Assembly (NCBI GenBank): GCA_009929855.1
Contig: RZZN01000002.1
Location: 1-64,000, forward strand
Direction of reading: 5' to 3'
Length of the DNA: 64,000 nt
Source of the DNA: Gammaproteobacteria bacterium
Lineage (GTDB): Bacteria > Pseudomonadota > Gammaproteobacteria > Chromatiales > Chromatiaceae
The notes beneath the pieces are model-generated. The model was not told the origin of the DNA. It worked only from the letters and a program-made list of their open reading frames with translations, and made no database searches. Below, one piece after another: positions 18,130-31,490 of this stretch. A program made the position numbers and the translations under genes. Each line of letters opens with the position of its first letter. Within the stretch, counting starts at the first letter, position 1.

Positions 18130-20441
18130 GGAGCGGCCCGACGCAGATGTTCGACGAAGGCCGCGGCCGGCTTGAAGCCGACCAGTCGGTAGCCCTTGAG
18201 CTCATTGCCGGCGGTGTCGAAGAAGAGGATCGCTGGCGGTCCAGGGATGCCGAACCGCCCCTGCATCAAGGCCTGATCGGCGGCGTCGTTCGCGGTCACG
18301 TCGGCCTTGAGCAGGACGAAGCGGCCCATCTCGCTGATCACGGCCGGGTCGCTGAAGGTGTAACGCTCCAGCTCCTTGCAGGTCACGCACCAGTCGGCGT
18401 AGAAATCCAGCATGACCGGCTTGCCCAGCGCGCTCGCCTTGAGGATCTCGCGGTCCAGATCCTCGACCGTCTTCACGCGCGTGAAGACGGCCGCGCTCGT
18501 CGTCGCGCCGCCACCGCCGACCAGGCCGCGCAGCGGCTGCAGTGTATCCTTGCCCCCGGCCGCCGCGCCGACCAGCATCAGCGCGCCATAGATCAGCAAG
18601 AAGACTCCCAAGCCTTTCCACAGCGTGCGCCAGCCGCTGGCGTGCGGTGCGAGTTGGCTCAGTGCGCCCATGTAGACTGCCGAGCAGATCAGCAACAGAC
18701 CCCAGAGGAGCATCGCGAGCGCCGCTGGCAGGATGCGCTCCAGCATGAAGATGGCCACGCCCAGCAGGGCGACGCCGAAGACCGCCTTGACCGCGTCCAT
18801 CCAGGCCCCGGCACGCGGCAGCAGCTTGCCGGCCGAGGTACCGATGGCGATCAATGGTGCCCCCATGCCCATGCTCAGGGCGAACAGCGCGACCCCGCCG
18901 AGCAGTGCATCCCCGGTTTGGCTGATGTAGATCAGCGCGCCGAACAGCGGCGGGGCGACGCATGGGCCGACGATGAGCGCGGAGAGTAGGCCCATGATGG
19001 CCACCCCGATCAGGGTTCCTCCTTCTTGTCGATTGCTGAGCTCGGCCAGCTTGGATTGCAGGCTGGACGGCAGCTGCAGATCGTAGAAGCCGAACATCGA
19101 CAGCGCCAGCAGCACGAAGACCAACGCGAAGGTGCTCAGGATCCAGGGATTCTGGAAGGCCGCCTGCAGGTTCGCCCCGAAGAGACCCGCCAACACCCCG
19201 ACGAGCGTGTAGGTCAAGGCCATGGCCAGGACATAGACCAACGACAGCACGAACGCCTTGCGGGTCGTGATGCCGCCGCCCTGTCCGGCGATGATGCCCG
19301 AGAGGATCGGGATCATGGGAAAGACGCAGGGGGTGAAGGCGAGCAACAGGCCGAAACCGAAGAAGGCGGCGATCACCACCCACAGACTGCTATTGGCCAG
19401 GACCGCGGCGATGCGGTCTTGCTCGGAGACGGGCTCGACGTCGGTACCCACGGTGGGCGCGGCCGCCTCCAGGCTCGGTCGCGCCGAGATCGTCGATGCC
19501 TCGGGCAGTGCGAGTGTGACGCGCTGGGTTTGCGGCGGATAGCAGATTCCGATCTCGGCGCAGCCCTGATAGGCCACGATCAGAACTGCCTCGGTCGGGG
19601 CGCGGTCGCCGCGCAGCAGCGGGAGCATCAGCTCGACGCGCTCATGATAGACCTCGACATCCCCGATGCTGCCATCCGGGAGGATCGAGTTGGTCTTGAT
19701 GGTGCCGGGCGGCCGCTCGAATGGCGCGATCGCGACCGCGTCCTGCTCCTCCAGGGTGATCTCGAGCAGATGGCTGTAGAGATAGGTGCCGGGCGCAATC
19801 TCCCAGGTCAAGCGGACCCGATCGGGCCCCTCGACCATGCTGCTGAATTGAAAGGCCTGCTCGGCCGTCAAGATGTCGTCATCCGCGCCGAGGCCCAATG
19901 ACTGGCCGAGTCCACCCGCATTCGTCAGGGTCGCCTGGGGCTCGGCGAGCGCCGCGCGCACCGCGGTGACGGCGGGTGGAGACGGCAGCGCGACCCGCAG
20001 CTGTTGGCGCTGCGGCGGATAGCAGAGACCGGCGTCCGCGCAGCCTTGCGAGCCCAATTCGAGGGTCAGCTCGGCGACTGGTCCGGCGGTCTGCTTGATC
20101 GGCAGCAGGACCTCCAGCTGGTCGCGATAGATCTCCACCCGTCCGAAGTGCTCATCGTTCTTGACGGTCGCCTCGGGCAACTGGGGTTCACCGATCTCGA
20201 TACCGGGGGTCTGGCTCGTGAAGCCGAGTCGACTTTGATAGAGATAGTAGCCCTCGGCGATCTCCCAGCGCACGCGCACCGCGTCTGGACCGGCGGCCTC
20301 GACCGAAGGTTGGAAGGCCTGCTCCGGCCGCAGGAAATCATCCGCGGCGCCGACCGGCCGCGCCAGCCCCAGCGTGATCAGCCAGATCAGGGCCAGCGTG
20401 AGCCACCCGACAGTCGGCGCGGACGCGCCGGCGCGGGCCAT
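18126..20441 (-). CDS. dsbD: Thiol:disulfide interchange protein DsbD with duplicated N-terminal alpha domain
   Basis: The 771-residue product has a signal peptide (1-33), then two successive DsbD-alpha-like domains at about 34-150 and 170-300. Each ends with a cysteine pair in the pattern QGCA-x4-CYPPQ. Eight membrane helices follow with FTPCVFPM and GPCVAPP, then a C-terminal thioredoxin domain with WCVTCK. DsbD carries electrons from cytoplasmic thioredoxin to the periplasm; E. coli DsbD has a single alpha domain of about 565 residues in total. ATG 20441 overlaps the cutA stop and gives a good signal peptide; the tracked start at 20636 lies in cutA. Confidence 0.93.
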   Translation of the reverse strand: MARAGASAPTVGWLTLALIWLITLGLARPVGAADDFLRPEQAFQPSVEAAGPDAVRVRWEIAEGYYLYQSRLGFTSQTPGIEIGEPQLPEATVKNDEHFGRVEIYRDQLEVLLPIKQTAGPVAELTLELGSQGCADAGLCYPPQRQQLRVALPSPPAVTAVRAALAEPQATLTNAGGLGQSLGLGADDDILTAEQAFQFSSMVEGPDRVRLTWEIAPGTYLYSHLLEITLEEQDAVAIAPFERPPGTIKTNSILPDGSIGDVEVYHERVELMLPLLRGDRAPTEAVLIVAYQGCAEIGICYPPQTQRVTLALPEASTISARPSLEAAAPTVGTDVEPVSEQDRIAAVLANSSLWVVIAAFFGFGLLLAFTPCVFPMIPILSGIIAGQGGGITTRKAFVLSLVYVLAMALTYTLVGVLAGLFGANLQAAFQNPWILSTFALVFVLLALSMFGFYDLQLPSSLQSKLAELSNRQEGGTLIGVAIMGLLSALIVGPCVAPPLFGALIYISQTGDALLGGVALFALSMGMGAPLIAIGTSAGKLLPRAGAWMDAVKAVFGVALLGVAIFMLERILPAALAMLLWGLLLICSAVYMGALSQLAPHASGWRTLWKGLGVFLLIYGALMLVGAAAGGKDTLQPLRGLVGGGGATTSAAVFTRVKTVEDLDREILKASALGKPVMLDFYADWCVTCKELERYTFSDPAVISEMGRFVLLKADVTANDAADQALMQGRFGIPGPPAILFFDTAGNELKGYRLVGFKPAAAFVEHLRRAAP

Positions 20442-20770
20442 CAGTCGTCTCGATCGGTGCATGTCGTCATCCAGTTCAGATAAGCGGGCAGTCCCTCGGT
20501 GATGGGGACCGCGATGATTTCGGGAACGTCGTACGGATGTAAGTCTCTCAGACGCTCGGTCAGCATCAGGACGCGCTCCAGCGGAGTCTTGAGCACGAGC
20601 AGGACCTCGGCATCCTGATGGATGCGACCCTCCCAACGATACACCGAGGTGATGCCGGGCAGCAGGTTCACACAGGCGGCCAGCCGCTCTTCCACCAGCG
20701 TCACCGCGATGCGGCGCGCGGTCGATTCATCGGGACAGGTGCTCAGGATCAAACGATGGCTCGCGCTCAT
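20441..20770 (-). CDS. cutA: Divalent-cation tolerance protein CutA
   Basis: The 109-residue protein has the CutA pattern: LSTCPDESTARRIA, AACVNLLPGITSVYRW, and HPYDVPEIIAVPI. CutA forms a PII-like trimer linked to copper tolerance. The tracked start is 25 residues too long; ATG 20770 gives the family N-terminus. The stop and the dsbD start share a base, and cutA-dsbD is a conserved pair. Confidence 0.93.
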   Translation of the reverse strand: MSASHRLILSTCPDESTARRIAVTLVEERLAACVNLLPGITSVYRWEGRIHQDAEVLLVLKTPLERVLMLTERLRDLHPYDVPEIIAVPITEGLPAYLNWMTTCTDRDD

Positions 20771-21067
20771 GCGTGTCAGGGTGCGGGGTCGATCGGCTCG
20801 ATGAGACAAGGTGAGACAAGAGGATTGCCGAATTGATCGATCCAATCAAGCCGGAAAAAACAGTTGAGTCGCAAAGCCATTCAGCATGCAAGGATTTTGC
20901 GATGGGCTAGAATGCCGGCTGACCCGCTTGCGTACCCGATCCCCTGCGCTTGGGGGGCGCGCCGATCCGGAGTCGTGGAGTGTGCGAGCACCCGCGGCGC
21001 CAGCCCGACCTGACACGGCCGGGATCGGCAGGCGCCGCTCGATCCACCGACCCTGGAGTCTGCTCAC

Positions 21068-21502
21068 ATGCCGCTGTTCATCTTGCTTGCTCTGATCATC
21101 GGGCTTCCCTTGATCGAGATCTATATCCTGATCGAGGTGGGCGCCGAGATCGGCGCCCTACCCACCATCGCGCTGGCGATCCTCACCGCGGTCATCGGCA
21201 CCTGGCTGGTGCGTCACCAGGGTTTCGGCCTGTTGCTGCGGGTCCGTGAGATGGCCGATCGCGGCGAGCTCCCGGCATTGGAGATGATGGACGGGGCACT
21301 GCTCATCGTGGCCGGACTCTTCCTGCTCCTGCCCGGCTTCCTGACCGATGCCGTCGGGTTCATGCTGCTGATTCCGCTCGTGCGCCAGCTCATCATCCGG
21401 CGCTATGTCCGAGTGATCCCGGCGCATCACCGCGGATCGCCCGAGTCGAATCCGACGGCGTCGCGGATGATCGAGGGCGAATATCGGCGTGAGGATCCCT
21501 GA
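21068..21502 (+). CDS. fxsA: FxsA family inner-membrane protein
   Basis: This 144-residue protein has three hydrophobic segments with the family pattern: LPLIEIYILIEVG, TIALAILTAVIGTWLVRHQG, and LLLPGFLTDAVGFMLLIP. FxsA is a cytoplasmic-membrane protein known in E. coli for suppressing F exclusion of phage T7. Its position just upstream of groES is also conserved in enterobacteria. It is divergent from cutA across a 297-base gap. Confidence 0.92.
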   Translation: MPLFILLALIIGLPLIEIYILIEVGAEIGALPTIALAILTAVIGTWLVRHQGFGLLLRVREMADRGELPALEMMDGALLIVAGLFLLLPGFLTDAVGFMLLIPLVRQLIIRRYVRVIPAHHRGSPESNPTASRMIEGEYRREDP

Positions 21503-21575
21503 TGCCGGTGACGGGTGCGCACGCTGGCGAGGTGCCCACGCCAGGCTGGCGCCATTGATGAACACTCCTCAACCC

Positions 21576-21603
21576 TTGACAGATGACGACAAGGCTCTAC
21601 TAT
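21576..21603 (+). promoter_or_regulatory. Candidate sigma-70 promoter of groES-groEL
   Basis: TTGACA at 21576 and TACTAT at 21598 are separated by 16 bases. The -10 overlaps the left edge of the CIRCE element, so HrcA bound there would block transcription start. Confidence 0.65.
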
Positions 21604-21629
21604 TAGCACTCCTTTTAGTCGAGTGCTAA
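21603..21629 (+). promoter_or_regulatory. CIRCE operator (HrcA binding site)
   Basis: TTAGCACTC and GAGTGCTAA flank nine bases exactly, matching the published CIRCE consensus at every position. The HrcA repressor binds this element and releases it on heat shock. It is 66 bases upstream of the groES start. Many gammaproteobacteria use sigma-32 alone, so this indicates that an hrcA gene exists elsewhere in this genome. Confidence 0.93.
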
Positions 21630-21695
21630 CAGATCGGTCTTGCGCGGGCCGACTCGGCGCTCACCCAACCCGTCAATCGCATGAGGAGACCACCG

Positions 21696-21986
21696 ATGAA
21701 GATTCGCCCCCTGCACGACCGCGTCGTCGTTCGCCGGATGGAAGAAGAGCGTAAGACCGCGGGCGGTATCGTGATCCCCGATAGCGCGACCGAGAAGCCG
21801 ATCCAGGGCGAGATCATCGCCGTCGGCAAGGGCAAGATTCTCGACAGCGGCGAGAGCCGTCCGCTCGACGTCAAGGTCGGCGACCGTGTCCTGTTCGGCA
21901 AGTATTCCGGCACCGAGGTCAAGCTCGATGGCGAAGAATTCCTGGTGATGCGCGAAGAAGACATCATGGGTGTGATCGAATCCTGA
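21696..21986 (+). CDS. groES: Co-chaperonin GroES
   Basis: The 96-residue protein starts [14 protein letters not shown] and has the mobile loop [16 protein letters not shown]. It caps GroEL during protein folding. The tracked start is five codons upstream; ATG 21696 follows a GAGGAG ribosome-binding site. The gene is under the CIRCE element and precedes groEL by 130 bases. Confidence 0.97.
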   Translation: MKIRPLHDRVVVRRMEEERKTAGGIVIPDSATEKPIQGEIIAVGKGKILDSGESRPLDVKVGDRVLFGKYSGTEVKLDGEEFLVMREEDIMGVIES

Positions 21987-22032
21987 TGCCGTCCTGATCC
22001 CGAACCCGTCGGGTCGAGTCCGCATGGCTTGA

Positions 22033-23760
<1,728 letters not shown>

Positions 23761-23791
23761 GCCCGTCGATCGTCTCCCATCGGAGCAGTCG

Positions 23792-23817
23792 AGCCCCGCC
23801 TCTGCGCGGGGCTTTTT
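23792..23817 (+). terminator. Rho-independent terminator of groES-groEL
   Basis: AGCCCCGC and GCGGGGCT form a perfect eight-pair stem around a six-base loop, followed by TTTT. It lies directly after groEL. Confidence 0.92.
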
Positions 23818-23987
23818 CGTTGCCGCGCGAGGCTGGTGTCGATCGGCTTGCGCCGCCCCGATCATGCCGAGCGCTGGCGCAACCCCTCTCGCCGAGGCTC
23901 GATGGATGCCGATGCGGCTGTGGCGCGTACGCGCTCGGTCGAGTCGCGCGCAGTCGCTGTGATGATCGCCCCGAGGCGGGCGCTCGG

Positions 23988-25067
23988 TCAGCTGGTCAGG
24001 GCGCTCAGTGCGGCGAGAAACGCCTGGTTTTCCTCCGGCAGGCCGACGGTCACGCGCAGACAATCCTGCAGGAGTGGGTGCGAGCCATTGAGGTTCTTGA
24101 TGAGGATTCCGCGCTCCTTCAAGCCATGGAAGATGGCGTCGGCACGGCCATCGGCCACGCGAAAGAGAATGAAATTGGCCTCGCTCGGATAGGGGTGGAG
24201 CGCATCCAAGCGCGCCAGATCCTTGAGCAGATGCTGCCGCTCGGCACGAATGGCGCGGGCCTGTTCATCGAGCATCGGCTTGTGACGCAAGGCGAAGGCG
24301 GCCGAGTATTGGGTGAGCGAATTGATGTTGTACGGGAGACGGACCTTGTCGATCTCCGCGATCCAGGCCGGCGGCCCGACGAGGTAACCGAGTCGCAGCG
24401 CGGCCAGGCCCATCTTGGAGAGTGTGCGCAGCACCAGCAGATTCGGCCAATCGCCCAACAGACCCAGGAAGCTGCAGTCGGTGAATGGTGAATAGGCCTC
24501 GTCGATCACAACCAATCCAGGGGCAGCCTCGATGATACGGACCACGTCGTCCGAGTCGAAACGATTCCCCGTCGGGTTGTTGGGGTAGGCGAGAAAGATC
24601 AGCGCCGGCTGTTCGCGCTCGATCGCCTCGAGGAGTGCGGGCAGGTCGATCGAGAAGTCATCCGGGCGCAGTGGCACACCGACATAATCCAGACCGGCGA
24701 TGCCGGCGATCATGCGATACATCACGAATCCAGGATCGACCGAGAGCACCTTGCGACCAGGCTTGGCGATGCTCAGGAGCAGCAGCTCGATGAGCTCGTC
24801 CGAGCCGTTGCCCAAGAGCAAGGCCATATCGGGCGGGATCTCCATCGACTCGCGCAAGGTCTGCTGGACCTGCTGACCCTGTGGATCCGGATAACGGTTG
24901 AGGGCGATCCCGGCGAGTCCAGCGAGCCACTCGCCGATCACCGGCTCGGGCCAGCCATGGGGGTTCTCCATGGCATCGAGCTTGATCATTCCGGTCGAGT
25001 CCGGGACATGATAGGCCTTCAGTGCACGGATATCGGACCGCACGAGCCGGGCGATCAGATCATTCAT
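23988..25067 (-). CDS. hisC: Histidinol-phosphate aminotransferase
   Basis: The 359-residue class I/II aminotransferase has YPNNPTGN, the DEAYSPF motif, and the PLP lysine in [15 protein letters not shown]. It converts imidazole acetol phosphate to histidinol phosphate with glutamate. Its start overlaps the hisD stop by eight bases, so it is the last gene of the murA-hisG-hisD-hisC run. Confidence 0.95.
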   Translation of the reverse strand: MNDLIARLVRSDIRALKAYHVPDSTGMIKLDAMENPHGWPEPVIGEWLAGLAGIALNRYPDPQGQQVQQTLRESMEIPPDMALLLGNGSDELIELLLLSIAKPGRKVLSVDPGFVMYRMIAGIAGLDYVGVPLRPDDFSIDLPALLEAIEREQPALIFLAYPNNPTGNRFDSDDVVRIIEAAPGLVVIDEAYSPFTDCSFLGLLGDWPNLLVLRTLSKMGLAALRLGYLVGPPAWIAEIDKVRLPYNINSLTQYSAAFALRHKPMLDEQARAIRAERQHLLKDLARLDALHPYPSEANFILFRVADGRADAIFHGLKERGILIKNLNGSHPLLQDCLRVTVGLPEENQAFLAALSALTS

Positions 25068-26358
25068 GACGATATTCGGCCGAGCGCGCGTGCGCCGTCA
25101 GGCCCTCGCCGCGGGCGAGGATCGACGCGGTTTCGCCCATCCGCGATGCTCCGGCCGCCGAGGCCATGATGAGGCTGGAGCGCTTTTGGAAATCGTAGAC
25201 CCCCAATGGCGAGGAGAAGCGCGCGGTGCGCGAGGTCGGCAGCACATGGTTCGGCCCGGCGCAATAGTCACCGATGGCCTCGGCGGTATAACGGCCCATG
25301 AAGATGGCCCCCGCATGACGGATGCGTCCAACGATGGATTGTGGGTCGGCGACCGAGAGCTCCAGATGCTCCGGGGCGACCTGGTTGGCGACCGCGATCG
25401 CTTCATCCAGGTCGCGGGCCTGGATGAGCGCGCCGCGCGCGCGCAGGGCGGCCCCGATGATCGCCTCGCGTTCCATGGTCGGCAGCAGCCGCTCGATGCT
25501 GTCGGCCACTTGGTCGAGGAAGCGGGCATCCCAGCTCACCAGGATGGACTGTGCGTCCTCGTCGTGCTCGGCCTGAGAGAAGAGATCCATGGCGATCCAG
25601 TCCGGATCCGTCTGTCCATCACAGACGACGAGAATCTCGGAGGGGCCAGCGACCATGTCGATCCCGACCTGTCCGAAGACCGCCCGTTTGGCGGTCGCCA
25701 CATAGATGTTGCCGGGCCCGACGATCTTGTCGACCGCCGGGATGGTCGCGGTGCCATAGGCGAGTGCCGCCACCGCTTGTGCCCCTCCGATCGCGAAGGC
25801 GCGGTCCGTGCCCGCGATGTGCGCGGCGGCCAACACCAGATCGTTGAGCTCGCCATCCGGGGTGGGAACCACCATGATCAGCTCGCCGACCCCCGCGACC
25901 TTGGCCGGGATCGCGTTCATCAGGACCGAGGATGGATAGGCCGCCTTGCCGCCTGGGACATAGAGCCCGACCCGGTCCAGTGGTGTCACCTGCTGACCGA
26001 GCAGGGTGCCGTCGGCTTCGGTATAGGCCCAATCAGTGACCTTTTGATGCTCGGCATAGGCACGAATGCGCTTGGCCGCGACCTCCAACGCTTCGCGTTG
26101 AGCCGCCGGGATCCGCTCCCAGGCCGCCGCGAGCCGTGGTCGCGGGATCTCCAGGGCGGCCGCACCGGCGGGAGACCAGCGGTCGAAGCGCTGGGTATAG
26201 TCGAGTAGCGCGGTGTCGCCCTGGGCGCGGATCTGACGGATGATGTCGGCGACCGTGCGCTGGACCTGGTCATCCGCGACCGCGTCCCAGGCCAGCAACT
26301 GCTCGAGGGCGGCGTCAAAGTCCCGGTCAAGGGTCGAGAGACGTCTGACGATACTCAT
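25060..26358 (-). CDS. hisD: Histidinol dehydrogenase
   Basis: The 432-residue protein has the signature segments [39 protein letters not shown] and the zinc-binding [14 protein letters not shown]. It oxidises histidinol to histidine in two NAD-dependent steps. Two bases separate it from hisG upstream. Confidence 0.97.
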   Translation of the reverse strand: MSIVRRLSTLDRDFDAALEQLLAWDAVADDQVQRTVADIIRQIRAQGDTALLDYTQRFDRWSPAGAAALEIPRPRLAAAWERIPAAQREALEVAAKRIRAYAEHQKVTDWAYTEADGTLLGQQVTPLDRVGLYVPGGKAAYPSSVLMNAIPAKVAGVGELIMVVPTPDGELNDLVLAAAHIAGTDRAFAIGGAQAVAALAYGTATIPAVDKIVGPGNIYVATAKRAVFGQVGIDMVAGPSEILVVCDGQTDPDWIAMDLFSQAEHDEDAQSILVSWDARFLDQVADSIERLLPTMEREAIIGAALRARGALIQARDLDEAIAVANQVAPEHLELSVADPQSIVGRIRHAGAIFMGRYTAEAIGDYCAGPNHVLPTSRTARFSSPLGVYDFQKRSSLIMASAAGASRMGETASILARGEGLTAHARSAEYRHE

Positions 26359-26360
26359 GG

Positions 26361-28330
<1,970 letters not shown>

Positions 28331-28645
28331 TCAGGCGGTCCGTGGCGGTGCGAGTGGCAGTACTGATTCGAGATTCGACACGCGCGCGAGCCGCGCGAGC
28401 GAATCTGGCAGATTCCGGTAGGTCAAGCGCGCCCCGCGCGCCCGCGCCATGTCGAGCCATTCCAGTAGTAACGCCAGACCGGCGCTGTTGGCGGCGGTGA
28501 CCCCCGCCAGATCGATTTCGACGACGGTCTGCGCGTGCAGCAGCTCGCCGCCGCAGACCGCCAGGCGGGCCACGGTGCTGAAATCGAGGCGCCCCTCCAG
28601 GCTGAAGCAGCCGGGGCCGTGCGAGGTCAGATGTGCCGCGCTCAT
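28331..28645 (-). CDS. mlaB: STAS-domain protein MlaB
   Basis: The 104-residue protein is a single STAS domain (FSLEGRLDFST, VEIDLAGVTAANSAGLALLLEW). MlaB binds the MlaF ATPase and activates the MlaFEDB phospholipid transporter. It overlaps the mlaC stop by four bases. Position in the mla operon supports the name more than sequence alone. Confidence 0.88.
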   Translation of the reverse strand: MSAAHLTSHGPGCFSLEGRLDFSTVARLAVCGGELLHAQTVVEIDLAGVTAANSAGLALLLEWLDMARARGARLTYRNLPDSLARLARVSNLESVLPLAPPRTA

Positions 28646-29262
28646 TCGCTGCTACCGCGCCGATTCATCTCCTCGAGCTTGGCAATGAGACCATCGATCC
28701 CATTGCGTCTGACCTCCTCGTTGAAACCCGAGCGGTAGTTGCCCACGAGGCTGGCATTACTGATCACGACATCATAGACCTTCCAGGCACCCCCGCTGCT
28801 GAGCATGCGATAGTCGACCGGAATCGGGGTCGCTCCCGTCCCGCGGATCTCGGTGGAGACCGTGACGGTCGAGGGTCGGTTGCCGGGCTTGACCGGTAAG
28901 TAATGGATGGTTTCGCCCGCGTAGCTCATGAGCGAGCGCGCATAGGTGCGAATCAGCACCTGTTTGAAGGCATTGACCAGGGCGCGACGCTGCGCCTCGG
29001 TCGCCGAGCGCCAGGATTGGCCGACCGCCCCCTGGGTGATGCGCTCGAAATCGAAATGGGGTGCCACGTCACGCTCGATCATGCCATAGATCAGCGCGGG
29101 ATTGCGCTCGACCTCGGCGCGGCGCGCCTCCAGTGTGGTCAGCATCCGGTCCGTGGTGCGTCTGACCAACTCGGTGGCATCGTCCACCGAGCCTCGGACG
29201 ATCCCAGTGGACACCAGCCCGAGCAGTGCGCTCAGAAACAGTACGCTCGCTCGTATCGACAT
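28642..29262 (-). CDS. mlaC: Periplasmic phospholipid-binding protein MlaC
   Basis: The 206-residue protein has a signal peptide and the Tgt2/MlaC domain with DVAPHFDFERITQGAVG and the C-terminal YDVVISNASLVGNYRS. It shuttles phospholipids between the outer-membrane MlaA complex and the inner-membrane MlaFEDB. The tracked start is a TTG one codon upstream; ATG 29262 is preferred because GGAGG is six bases before it. The stop of mlaD shares its first base. Confidence 0.93.
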   Translation of the reverse strand: MSIRASVLFLSALLGLVSTGIVRGSVDDATELVRRTTDRMLTTLEARRAEVERNPALIYGMIERDVAPHFDFERITQGAVGQSWRSATEAQRRALVNAFKQVLIRTYARSLMSYAGETIHYLPVKPGNRPSTVTVSTEIRGTGATPIPVDYRMLSSGGAWKVYDVVISNASLVGNYRSGFNEEVRRNGIDGLIAKLEEMNRRGSSE

Positions 29263-29726
29263 CAATCGCCTCCAGCCCTATTGAATAGGAATTGTCCGAT
29301 CATCTGCTCCAGGACGAGCGCCGCTTGGGTGTAGGCGATCGTGTCACCGTCGCGCAGATGATCCGGGCTACCGCCCGGCTCCAGACCCACGTATTGCTCT
29401 CCGAGCAGTCCAGCCGTGAAGATGTTGGCGAAGGTGTCGTCCGGGATGCTGTCCACCGATGGATCGATGCGCAGCGTGACCACTGCCTCATAGCTGTCCT
29501 TGTCGAATGACACGCTCTCCACCCGTCCGATCCGCACCCCCGCCATGGTGACCGGCGCGCGCACCTTGAGGCTGCCGACGTTGGAGAAACGCGCGGTGAG
29601 CCGATAGCCCTCGGTGCTGGCCCCGGCGCTCAGGTTGCTGACCTGCATCGCGAGAAAGAAGAGTGCGACGAAGCCAGCCGCCATGAAGAGGCCGACCAGG
29701 ATCTCGGTACCACGTTGTCTGCCCAT
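29262..29726 (-). CDS. mlaD: Outer-membrane lipid asymmetry protein MlaD (MCE domain)
   Basis: The 154-residue protein has one N-terminal membrane helix (about 8-28) and a single MCE domain (YRLTARFSNVGSLKVRAPVTMAGVRIGRV), ending in the LLGEQYVGLEPGG strand. MlaD hexamers form the substrate channel of the MlaFEDB complex. It is four bases downstream of mlaE. Confidence 0.94.
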   Translation of the reverse strand: MGRQRGTEILVGLFMAAGFVALFFLAMQVSNLSAGASTEGYRLTARFSNVGSLKVRAPVTMAGVRIGRVESVSFDKDSYEAVVTLRIDPSVDSIPDDTFANIFTAGLLGEQYVGLEPGGSPDHLRDGDTIAYTQAALVLEQMIGQFLFNRAGGD

Positions 29727-29730
29727 GCGC

Positions 29731-30513
29731 TCAGTCCCCGTACATCAAAGCCGTCAGAACGAAATCCAACCCGAGCACCGCGAGCGCGGCGTGGACCACC
29801 GAGCGGGTCGTGGACCGGCTCACGCCCTCCGAGGTCGGGACTGTGTCATAGCCTTGGAAGAGAGCGATCCAGGTCACCACGACGCCGAACGCCACGCTCT
29901 TGATCACTCCATTGAGGATGTCATCCTGGAAATCGACCTTGGCCTGCATCTGGCTCCAGAAGGCGCCCGCATCGACCCCCAGCAGACCCACGCCGACGAA
30001 ATAGCCGCCGAGCACCCCGACCGCGCTGAAGATGGCCGCGAGCAGTGGCATGGCGATGATCCCGCCGAGGAAGCGTGGGGTCAGGATGCGCCGCACTGGA
30101 TCGACCGCCATCATCTCGAGTCCGGAGAGCTGCTCGGTCGCCTTCATGAGCCCGATCTCGGCGGTCAGTGCCGAGCCGGCGCGTCCGGCCACCAGCAGGG
30201 CGGTGACCACGGGGCCGAGCTCGCGCACCAGCGCGGCCGCGACCACGACCCCGAGACTCTCGGCGGCGCCGAATTGTACCAGGGTGATATAGCCCTGCAG
30301 TCCCAGGACCATGCCGACGAACAGGCCAGACACCCCGATGATGAGGAGCGAGAGCACCCCGATATTGTAGAGTTGGGCCGAGAGCAGCCGGGGACGGCGC
30401 AGCACCTCCCCCGCGCCCATGAGCATGGCGCCCAGCAACAGATGCGCGCGCCCCAAGCGCTCGGCCGCGCCAATTCCACTGCGCCCGAGTCGGGCGAGTC
30501 CGTCGAGCAGCAT
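29731..30513 (-). CDS. mlaE: Lipid asymmetry ABC transporter permease MlaE
   Basis: The 260-residue permease has five to six hydrophobic segments and the family motifs [35 protein letters not shown] and [19 protein letters not shown]. It forms the membrane part of MlaFEDB. The tracked start is a TTG; ATG 30513 has GGAGGAG upstream at good spacing. It overlaps mlaF by one base. Confidence 0.95.
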   Translation of the reverse strand: MLLDGLARLGRSGIGAAERLGRAHLLLGAMLMGAGEVLRRPRLLSAQLYNIGVLSLLIIGVSGLFVGMVLGLQGYITLVQFGAAESLGVVVAAALVRELGPVVTALLVAGRAGSALTAEIGLMKATEQLSGLEMMAVDPVRRILTPRFLGGIIAMPLLAAIFSAVGVLGGYFVGVGLLGVDAGAFWSQMQAKVDFQDDILNGVIKSVAFGVVVTWIALFQGYDTVPTSEGVSRSTTRSVVHAALAVLGLDFVLTALMYGD

Positions 30514-31427
30514 CAAACGCTCCTCCGAGTGAACAGATCCTCGGTCAGCTCCGGCGCTGGATAATGGAAGTGCACCGGTCCGTCGGGCAGGCCATCGATG
30601 AACTGACGCACCCAGGCCGAGCGATCCGCCATGATCGCCTCTGGCGTCCCCCGCGCGATCACCTTGCCATGGGAGATGACATAGACGTGGTCGGCGATGG
30701 CGAGGGTGTCCATGACGTCGTGCGAGACCAGGATGCTGGTCAACGCGGCCGCGTCGTTGAGTTGGCGAATCAAGGCGACGAGGGTCGCCTTCGAGATCGG
30801 GTCCTGTCCGGTGAATGGCTCATCGTAGAGGATCATGTCCGGATCGAGCGCGATCGCACGCGCGAGGGCGACCCGACGCGCCATTCCGCCCGAGAGCGCG
30901 TTCGGCATCAGATCGCGCGCACCGCGCAGACCGACCGCCTCGAGTTTCATCAGCACGAGCTTGCGCAGCATCGAGGCTGAGAGATCGGTATGTTCGCGCA
31001 GCGGATAGGCGACATTGTCGAAGACACTCAGGTCGGTCAGCAGCGCCCCGCTCTGAAAGAGCATGCCCATGCGCCGTCGCAGGCGATAGAGTGCCGCCTT
31101 GCCCAGCCGATGCACCGGCTGGCCATCGACCTCGATCGTCCCGGCGTCGGGATGCAATTGACCCGTGATCAGTTTCAACAGCGTGGTCTTGCCCGTGCCA
31201 CTCGGACCCATCACGGCGGTGATCGCGCGCCGGCGGATGTCGAGATCGACCTGCTCGAAGATGACCTGTCGACCACGTCTGAAACAGAGGCCACGGATCT
31301 CGACCAGATTCTCGCTTGGCGGTCCCGAGTCTGATGCCCGGGTGGGCTCGCCGGGCGCGCCGCATGACGGGGCATCCCCGCCGGACGGGGTGGGGCGGCG
31401 CGTGGCTGAATGGCCTGGGGCGCTCAT
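30513..31427 (-). CDS. mlaF: Lipid asymmetry ABC transporter ATP-binding protein MlaF
   Basis: The 304-residue ATPase has Walker [10 protein letters not shown], signature [14 protein letters not shown] and Walker [14 protein letters not shown], as in MlaF. The first 38 residues are a low-complexity proline/serine/glycine-rich extension that most MlaF proteins lack, so the true start could be later, although I see no good downstream start codon. It heads the mlaFEDCB-murA-his run. Confidence 0.94.
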   Translation of the reverse strand: MSAPGHSATRRPTPSGGDAPSCGAPGEPTRASDSGPPSENLVEIRGLCFRRGRQVIFEQVDLDIRRRAITAVMGPSGTGKTTLLKLITGQLHPDAGTIEVDGQPVHRLGKAALYRLRRRMGMLFQSGALLTDLSVFDNVAYPLREHTDLSASMLRKLVLMKLEAVGLRGARDLMPNALSGGMARRVALARAIALDPDMILYDEPFTGQDPISKATLVALIRQLNDAAALTSILVSHDVMDTLAIADHVYVISHGKVIARGTPEAIMADRSAWVRQFIDGLPDGPVHFHYPAPELTEDLFTRRSV

Positions 31428-31454
31428 ACGATCCTGTCGAGGTTGACGTGACTC

Positions 31455-31476
31455 AAAAGGCGTAATTCTGTTACGC
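31455..31476 (-). terminator. Possible Rho-independent terminator after the DUF72 gene
   Basis: On the minus strand GCGTAA-CAGAA-TTACGC is a perfect six-pair hairpin followed by CTTTT, 15 bases after the DUF72 stop and before mlaF. The U-run is short. It would separate the DUF72 gene from the mla operon. Confidence 0.45.
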
Positions 31477-31490
31477 GGGGCCGCGAAGCG

